From the NCBI GenBank assembly GCA_027946555.1, contig JAPEVC010000048.1, positions 115,541-179,540 on the forward strand: a DNA stretch of 64,000 nucleotides, given 5' to 3'. Numbering within the stretch: position 1 is the first letter of the stretch; each line of letters opens with the position of its first letter. The translations under genes and the position numbers were made by a program. The notes below the pieces were generated by a model that saw only the letters and a program-made list of their open reading frames with translations, searched no databases and was not told the origin of the DNA. Shown one piece after another: positions 57,014-64,000 of this stretch. The DNA is from Gnomoniopsis sp. IMI 355080. Lineage: Eukaryota; Ascomycota; Sordariomycetes; Diaporthales; Gnomoniaceae.

Positions 57014-60000
57014 TCAAATGGTAGGCTCCCAAGAACCCTCCGTCACCTTGGGTTCCTTCGTAGGCTCCGCAGTAACTGTACTCCACACTGTCGACGTACA
57101 GTCAGCTTCCCCCGATTTGATCCAGCAATTGTACTCGAATCCTAGAGGTTGAACCTTGACCCAGAAGCCTTCTTCCATGTCTAGCGTCACTTCAGGCCTA
57201 GCGGGATCTGTGAATACGGCGTCGGGAGGTAGGTCGGTCGTGAACGAAGGCGCGGGCGGCTCATCCTCTCCTGAGATACCGAACCATTTTTGGATCCAAT
57301 TTTGCTTCGATGTGGTGTCTCGGATGGTTGGCGAGTCTTTCTCCCTGTCATACACGACACTTGACGAGCTCTCGACATCGCTTGTGGGCACCGAATCTGC
57401 ACCAATATCACTGTCCGTCAGGGTGGGGTTTAACACATCTTTCTTGCCCTCAGCTAAGACACTTGAGAAGCTCTCATCCAGGACACTTGACAAGCTCTCT
57501 ATACTGCTTATGGGCACCGAATCCATACCAACATCACTGTCCGTCAGAGTGGGATCCGACTCGTCAAGAGTTGTTTCATCCTCGTCAGGCTCGGGCTCTT
57601 CTGATGACGGGTCCTCATGAAGGTCATCGACTTTCCGGGGAGGCCCAGGCATGCCTTTCTGAGCCTCATCTTTAGTTTTGCCCAAGTGAAGTACTTTTCT
57701 CCAGAAGGAGCTTGGGGTTTGTGCAGATTTGGAAAGATTAGGACGATCGGCCGACGTTTCCTCCACAGTTGAGGATGCCTCTGGCGGACTAGACGGCGTC
57801 GGGACCGGGGATGGCTCCTCAGTTGGCTCAGGAGCACCTACAGTGTCAGGAAGTACTGTGGTAGATGATTCATCTTGGCTAGGCTGATATTTCGGCTTCT
57901 TCGATGAGGGCCTGGAAATCTGTTTGCTAGATTGACCGGTACTAGTCCAACTAACAGGTACAGTCGTAGGTGAGCCCTTGCGATCGTCATGATGCTCATG
58001 CTCGAGGCTCGCAGTCGATGCAGTAGAGCTCCGGACCTTGGTCTCTGTCTTGGTCTCCGTCCAGGTCCTTGTGCTATACACGTTTGACGTGTATATAGGG
58101 GATTTAAATTTGAGCCTGTTTTAAGTCAGTAACCTGGACGTGATTTTTTAGCTACTGTATATATTAACTCACCCAGAGGATGGACTGGAATTGGTGATTT
58201 GCGAGGAGGTAATCGAAGTCTTCTTCAAAGTGGTCCGGTGAGATGCCTCCGTGAATGAACGTGCCGGCGAGCGTGAGAGGAGAGAATCTGTAGTGTGCTG
58301 TTCCTCACGTCTCGCACGCGGCTGCCCTGCACTCGGCCACTCCCAAGCGGGCCTGGTCCAGTTCGGAAACAGATGATCTGTTAGGCCCCAGTCGCTATGT
58401 CTGACTTCATCATAACCAGCACGGACACTGGCTCCTGCAAGGTACAGAGCTAAGAATATCAGTAGTACGACGACAGGCCAGGAGAGCCATGCGCGTGGTT
58501 CCCAGAAGATGGCTTTTCTTCTTCTGTAGTCGTCGAGGTATTGCTTCAATGTGCAGTCTTCTTGTTGTTCTCCCACATCGGCATCGTTGCCTGCATAGTA
58601 CACCACCTGAGCCTTCTGGAGAACAGTCGTCGTTTCACCCAAGTTGAAGTCTCCAGAGACAAGTTCCTGTCTATAAGGATAGGACCGCTCGAAGAATGGC
58701 CACATAGAGATCTGGACCTTCGCGGTACGTCTCGCTTGACGCGGTCTGGGATTGTCGAGCTCATACGTGCTCCTCGACCACATCCCGAGTGCAGGTTTCG
58801 GATCGTCAGCCAAGGCATCGTAAACGTGTATTCTGGCTTGTCTCCATGCCAACAATGCGTTGTCTAAGTCAATACGGTCGTTATCGTCGGCAAAGCTTTT
58901 GGAAGCCTTCCAAATCACGTCAGTGACGTGTTCTTGGCGAACATCCCAGAGCTGGCCGGGCTGAGGGAAATCTATCCAAAAGCAAGATCTGGTTAAAGCT
59001 AGCCCGTTCGCGAGCCAGCCTGCTTCGGCCACAATGTTGTGAAGCTGCTGGTATATCTCTGTTAAGGGAAGCACCCCAACGTCGGGTTGGATCTCGCCCA
59101 CAAAGTTGATCATAGGCAAAAGAAGATCGAGAATACCCAGGGTGACACGATCAACTTCTTGCCAAAAGTTCGCGGTGAACAAATCTCGAGTCAAATACTT
59201 CGGTACTGAGGACGTGCGGGACATCTTCCGAGCAAAGCCTAGTGTTATCGCAAGACATGTCAGCATGAAGGAAGAAGGACAGAAGACGTAGGGTGGATGG
59301 AAGAACAGGAAAACACATACCATTGGCAATGTCTTCTTGGGCCACGTCAGTCTTACTCAGCGCATCTCTTTCGATTTTGAGTGCGCCGAAGAGCAGGGAG
59401 TCAAAGCATTGTTCCTGTAAAAATTTGGCGATGACTGCGGTACAGACATGAATGCGCTGATCTCTGTCCAAGAAAAGGAATTCATAGCCATGAGGGTCGT
59501 AATCCTTCCACCCTCGGTTGTGGTAGTCACCACGCGCGACTTCAGACACACAGCGAATAAAATCAGGTGGGAGATATTGCAAAAAGTGTCCAGTCCAGTC
59601 CGTGTCTTTGAGTAGGCGATTGAAGTCTGCTTGCTTTTGCGCATCACTACGCGCATCAACAGCGGGTTGCTGGCCGAAAGTCTCGGCGGCAAAGTCCCAG
59701 ACACGTGCGAACAAGCTCGAAGACAGACTCTCGAAGAAGAAAGAGGGTAGCTTGTCAAGCTCTTCCTGTGGCCTTGGTTTTCTGGGATGCCTTGCTGCCC
59801 AGATTGCGTCGACTCTGCCGTGGGTCTCTTGGAGAGGACGAAACTGTAGCCTCTCAACTTTGTAGTTTGGGTCTTTTCGGAGGTCGTTCAATGTGAATTT
59901 GGTGAACGGGGCGAGATTGACATTGTCCTGTGCGTCAAATCGGGCCTCTGCATCACGTTCGAGGAGAGCATTGATATTCGGGAAAGTTGCCGTGTAACGC

Positions 60001-60164
60001 TCTCTTAGCTCTGGCCTCCGCTTCCTCAAGCGCCAGTCTCGCCAGTGGCGATCACCAGCAACCTCAATGCCTTCGGGGCGGACATTAGGTACATACACAA
60101 GCGCTTCGTGGCTTTGGGCTTGATCTTGAGGCGCCGAAGCCGCTGGCTGCGCTTGACTAGCCAT
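57014..60164 (-). CDS. uncharacterised 1003-aa protein with one membrane span and a Ser/Pro-rich C-terminal domain
   Basis: Three exons: 59321-60164, 58173-59238 and 57014-58115. Introns are GTATGT...CTAG and GTGAGT...ACAG, phases 1 and 2, with no stop across junctions. Residues 1-280 are soluble, with many charged residues and Trp-rich segments (HWRDWRLRKRRPELRERY). Residues 281-520 continue helical. A clear membrane span lies at about residues 550-570 (SWPVVVLLIFLALYLAGASV). Residues 640-900 are Ser/Thr/Pro/Asp/Glu-rich and disordered, with near-duplicate DPTLTDSDVGMDSVPIS and NPTLTDSDIGADSVPTS segments, an internal repeat of about 35 aa. The last 90 residues have Cys and Trp (EYNCWIKSGEADC). 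I do not recognise the family. A single-pass orientation is inference. Confidence 0.78.
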
Positions 60165-61755
60165 GGCTGCTTGTTTGCGACTCCGTTAATGAGTGCGATG
60201 GCAATTACCGACAGCGAGTCGTGACGATACAATTTGCATGTGCGTGTGCGTGTATACAGCGGGCCAGAAACATCTGTCTTCTTCTTGTGTTCGTCAAGAA
60301 ATGTGTTGACTTACCTTATATGACCTTGACTGGGCAGAACTGACGGGCAATAACCTGACGCCTTTGTTTCCATCAAGGCGGTTTGACAGCAATCTGCTGT
60401 GGTCTGACCGCTTTCGACCAGGACAAAGGAGATAGACAGAAATGAAGGACAAGACCGGCATTTTGAAAAGGCACAAAAGTGTGCGAGGGCCCTTAATTGA
60501 TTGTTCTCAACGGCTCAGAAGGACGCAGTTCACCCGGAACAGGCACTCTGGTAACAATGGGCCAGTCTGGCAAAGCCGATTCAAAGAGACAAAAGAGGAA
60601 GGCGAACTGTTTGCCTTCTGTTCATTGCAAGCATGTAATTGGTTTACATCGCTTTGCTGGAGTGACCAGCCAGACAGGCTCTCACCGAGAGCTGTTAGCG
60701 CTAGCCACTCAGCCATGGCACACAGTGATCTGGACTGAAGGCAACGGCATGCGCGTGGGACAAGTTCAACAGTGACGCCAGGCTTGCTGTCGCCTTCACA
60801 ACGCTTCCAGCTGAAGCCATGACACATGTAAAGGCCTAACTAGACATGGCATTGAAATTGCGCTGAATTGGACAATGCCTGGCAACACAAGCCTGCGGCA
60901 GTAATAAACGGTAGTCATACTAGAGTCGACGACATACGGATTTGCTAAGTGTCCAGCGATCTCGCCGAGTCAAAAGACGTGTAGGAAGAGGTTTAAATCA
61001 CGATGTGCCGTAACGGTCGCTTTATTATGAGGACTTCCAAAGGCTCGAAGTGAATACCTCGGTGGACTGCCTGGACAAGGCTAACAAACGAATGGAGGAG
61101 CCATGATAGAAAGGCGGCTAATGTTTCCGGCATTTAGCGTAGAGCATACCTGGGTACTTACATAGTAGGTGAATATGTATTAGGTAAGCAGCAGCAATTG
61201 CTAGAGGTGGCCTGTGCTCTGACAAGCTTGGCGCGGGGTGGGTGTACGGGCAGGCGCGACCGCCAGCACGGATGCAAGTTAGAAACCGTCACTGGCTTTC
61301 GCATCGTTTCGACTTTGTCCAACAATTTACCTGAAAATCCTCTACTCTACACTACACCTCATCGCGAAGACGACATCTCCCACCTGGGGTAGCGAAGACG
61401 CAAAGTTGTCTTTGGTAAAACGAGCCGACTGATACTTGGGGTTTATTTCTACTTGCTGGTCTATAATCCCCACGCCCCTCGTCTTATCTGAACTTTTTCG
61501 AGGCCATCCGCTCCTGTCGCACAACCTCGACAACCCTTCCATCGTGCTTTCCTGCCTCCTGTCGAGGGGCTCATCCACAGCACTTCCCCAGCTGGGATTC
61601 GGAGGACAAGTTGACAATTTATTTTGTTTTCTTCGACAACATCTGCCTGCGAAACTCGACAACTCCTCTCCCTCCTTCGGCTCATCACCAGCCCGCCTTT
61701 TTCTGTCCATCCCGGTCACCGACAACACCTCACATACTCTTACAAACCCGCCAAA
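60165..61755. other. divergent intergenic region
   Basis: 1.6 kb between the 1003-aa protein gene and eIF4E. The right 350 bases are CT-rich and probably contain the eIF4E promoter and 5' UTR. Open frames on both strands overlap the eIF4E start but have no protein-like features. Confidence 0.5.
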
Positions 61756-62648
61756 ATGGCTGAGCAGCAGGTCGACTTGTCCACCATCCCCATCTCGCCT
61801 GAAGGTGGCAACGATCCTTCCGCTTCCACTAACGCTGCAGCCTCGTCTGAGGGAAAAGTCGTCACCGTCTTCGACGACAAGGACAACTTCACCGTCAAGC
61901 ACCCGCTGGCTCACGACTGGACCTTGTGGTTCACAAAGCCTGCCTCTGGAAAGGTACGTGCGCCTTTGTGATCTTACTTTGATGCGCATCGTGAAGTGCT
62001 GACAGGACACTCCGGGGGTAGGGCGACAACTGGAATGATTTGCTCAAGCAAGTCATCACCTTCAACTCCGTCGAAGAGTTCTGGGGCGTCTACGTAAGCT
62101 TACGCTCCTCTTCTATGCTACCGTCTCTTGCTACCACCTGAAACTGACATGTCCATCAGAACAATATCGCCAGTGTTTCAGAACTCGCCCTGAAGTCCGA
62201 CTACCACCTCTTCAAGGCCGGCGTGCGACCCGAGTGGGAGGACCCTCAAAACAAGCATGGAGGAAAGTGGTCATATCAATTCAAGGAGAAGCGCAATGTA
62301 AACATTGATGAGCTGTGGCTGCACATAATGCTGGCGGCCATCGGCAACACCCTGGAGGACGAGGACGACGGTGAAGTCATGGGCGTTGTAGTCAATGTTC
62401 GCAAGGCATTCTACCGTATTGGCGTCTGGACCCGTACCGTCGGCAAGAGCATTCCGAATCGTGGCGACGGCGACGTGGCTGGCGGCAAGGGTCGCAGCCC
62501 CGAGAAGGGCAAGGAGGCGCTATACAGCGTCGGCCGAAAGATCAAGGAGGTTCTCCAGCTACCTCCCAGCGAGCACATCGAATTCTCCAGCCACACCGAG
62601 GCTGCTCATGCTGGCAGCACTCGTGCCAAGGCCAAGATGACGGTCTGA
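61756..62648 (+). CDS. translation initiation factor eIF4E (cap-binding protein)
   Basis: Three exons: 61756-61953, 62022-62093 and 62160-62648 (introns GTACGT...GTAG and GTAAGC...TCAG, both phase 0), giving 252 aa. The eIF4E core is easily read: HPLAHDWTLWFTKP, then VEEFWGVYNNI across exon 2/3, KAGVRPEWEDPQNKHGGKW, ELWLHIMLAAIG and VVVNVRKAFYRIGVWTR. The Trp residues in HDWTLWF and RPEWEDP correspond to the conserved positions that include the pair stacking on the m7G cap. The C-terminus carries a Gly/Lys-rich loop and ends in STRAKAKMTV. It binds mRNA caps with eIF4G in the cytosol. Length is typical of fungal eIF4E. Confidence 0.96.
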
Positions 62649-63140
62649 TTGATCGTATGGCAGGCTCTGTTTACTATGATTACCCTAGTCTGGTCGGCAG
62701 ATCATTCGACACGCATTAATTCCGACACAACCCATCACATCACAGTCTCAGTTGAAAAAGGGCCATACCGCCCAGCGCGATAGGAGTATGGAATAGGTGG
62801 CTCAGCATTGGAGGATAACCATCACTTATCGCTGGCAAGACCTTGCACAGAAGCCTGGATGATGGGGTCGTCGACATGGCGAAAAGAAAAGCTTTGGTGG
62901 ACCAGATGCACATGATATGAGACAGCATCGTTCGTCGCACATGAAGGTCCTTGTTATTTAGCCCTAGAGTTTTCGAAATGGGACTTGTTTTGATCAAGTT
63001 GCGAGCCTGCTTATCCCAGGACGAATGCATTCTACCTGTGTGACCGTTCTATGCACCCATACCCAACCTCTCTGATGAGAAGATATATTTACAAACAACA
63101 TGTGCAAACGCCACCCTGATTTTTTCTGTTCCGGATTCCC
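62649..63140. other. convergent intergenic region
   Basis: 3' UTRs of eIF4E and the acyl-CoA synthetase. A 96-codon ORF at 62740-63030 is not supported. Confidence 0.5.
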
Positions 63141-64000
63141 CTACATTTCATCGCCGCTGAAGTCATCCTGGAAAATCGCCTTGACAAGCTGCTTCTTGTT
63201 GATCTTGCCCATCGCATTGCGTGGAATGTGATCAACCACCCGAAGCACCTGTGGAATCTTGTAGGCAACCAGTCGGCCCTTCAGGGCACGCCTCATGTCC
63301 ATCGCAGTCCACTTCTGCTCTGGCAAATTCTCCTTGTTCAAGATGACCACCGCGCCCACCTTCTGACCCCACTTCCCTGATGGCACAGCAAGAACCGCGG
63401 CCTCAGCCACCTCGGGCAAGGATAGGAGCTCGCGCTCAACTTCCAGTGCCGAGACCTTCTCGCCGCCAGATTTGATGATATCGGCCGACTTGCGCCCCAA
63501 GATGAAGTACATATCGCCCCCTGTCCAGTCCTGAGATTCTTGAACCGCGGCGTTCTTTCCAGCCGATGGCACTGTTTTGCGCACTGCGACATCCCCAGTC
63601 TTGAACCACTTTCCCTTCCCGTCCTCACCATCGACAAACTCCTTCGCGGTCGCTTCAGGGTTACGCCAGTATGCACGGAATACCGTGGGCCCGCGCAGCT
63701 GAATTTCGCCGGCGCGCTCGCGGCCCGTTGCAGGGTCAATCTCCTCGCCGGGCGCAATGACCTCGTGCGTATCGGTGTCAACGAGGCGCGCCTCGACGGT
63801 GGGGAGCGGCCAGCCGACGGACCCGTCCACGCGGTCGGCAAAGGCGAGCCCGCAGGAGAGCGCCATGCCAACTTCGGTCATGCCGAAGCGCTCGAGGAGG
63901 ACGTTGCCGTGCGAGAGATCGGCCCAGGCGCGCTTGACCGGGGTTGGGAGCGCGGCGGAGCCGGAGATGGAGAGGCGGAGGTGCTGGGGGGAGATGCTGT
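63141..64000 (-). CDS. acyl-CoA synthetase (AMP-binding, ACSF3/malonyl-CoA synthetase-like), C-terminal part
   Basis: The frame is open to the window edge, so the 5' part is missing. About 286 residues are visible. AMP-binding family marks are ISGSAALPTPVKRAW, ERFGMTEVG (core motif with the Thr-Glu for adenylation), the TGD of WFKTGDVA, LGRKSADIIKSGGEKVS (hinge region) and PRNAMGKINKKQLV near the C-terminus with the catalytic Lys (A10). The sequence around ALPTP and MTEVGMALSC resembles ACSF3/malonyl-CoA synthetase-type enzymes, which activate a carboxylic acid to its CoA thioester using ATP. Substrate class is inference from that resemblance. The protein ends with DDFSGDEM, so no PTS1 is present. 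Confidence 0.9.
   Translation of the reverse strand, partial: SISPQHLRLSISGSAALPTPVKRAWADLSHGNVLLERFGMTEVGMALSCGLAFADRVDGSVGWPLPTVEARLVDTDTHEVIAPGEEIDPATGRERAGEIQLRGPTVFRAYWRNPEATAKEFVDGEDGKGKWFKTGDVAVRKTVPSAGKNAAVQESQDWTGGDMYFILGRKSADIIKSGGEKVSALEVERELLSLPEVAEAAVLAVPSGKWGQKVGAVVILNKENLPEQKWTAMDMRRALKGRLVAYKIPQVLRVVDHIPRNAMGKINKKQLVKAIFQDDFSGDEM

Noticed and set aside
61342..62010. ORFs on both strands overlapping the eIF4E start (plus-strand 61436-62002, minus-strand 61342-62010)
   Set aside because: Both are shadows of the CT-rich 5' region and exon 1 of eIF4E. A long overlapping upstream ORF is possible in principle but unsupported without a mapped transcription start.
1..64000. CRISPR arrays, operons, ribosome binding sites, riboswitches
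   Set aside because: Eukaryotic nuclear sequence; no regularly spaced repeats seen and these bacterial features do not apply.

Overview
The window is nuclear DNA of a filamentous ascomycete (Pezizomycotina). Sordariomycetes is the likely class, but that is an inference. The evidence is short introns of about 53-170 nt with GTRNGT-like donors and YAG acceptors, compact gene spacing on both strands, and a fungal gene set. That set includes a fused three-activity histidine enzyme (Neurospora his-3 type), a PHO-4/PHO89 phosphate symporter, a Cps1-like GT2 synthase, GH47 mannosidase, lipin and eIF4E. I saw no rRNA, tRNA, CRISPR array or intact transposon. Exon chains were built by hand from splice sites and phase agreement and have no transcript support.

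Layout. 0-12.5 kb: 3' end of an uncharacterised protein gene (+), Maf-like pyrophosphatase (-), kinase-fold protein (-), small Ino4-like bHLH (+), GH47 mannosidase (-), a 2.2-kb gap, UTP11 (+), and a proline/serine-rich protein with a hydrophobic tail (-). 13.7-21.1 kb: five-exon GT2 polysaccharide synthase (-), divergent GT31 glycosyltransferase (+), Na+/phosphate symporter (-). 22.8-34.7 kb: a seven-exon gene of unknown function (-), small secreted-type protein (+), D-amino-acid oxidase (+), CMC1 twin-CX9C protein (-), FN3/coiled-coil membrane protein (-). 34.7-37.7 kb: gene-empty, with palindromic TACCTAGGTA copies. 37.7-48.6 kb: lipin/PAH1 (+), a Gln/Ser/Thr-rich ORF immediately downstream of and in frame with TAF9 (both -), HIS4-type enzyme (+), 2-oxoglutarate dioxygenase (-). 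49-54 kb, accessory in character: a secreted protein with three Cys-rich repeats (-) and an ankyrin-repeat protein (-), separated by a 2-kb gap. 55-64 kb: GNAT acetyltransferase (-), 1003-aa membrane protein (-), eIF4E (+), and the 3' part of an acyl-CoA synthetase (-) that runs off the window.

Most genes are unrelated housekeeping functions. The possible functional links are the divergent GT2/GT31 pair, the phosphate symporter with an upstream CACGTG box, and the histidine gene with TGACTC-type sites suited to cross-pathway control. I found no clear new multi-gene system. The best leads are the cysteine-repeat secreted protein next to the ankyrin gene, the TAF9 in-frame extension, and the GT2/GT31 pair.
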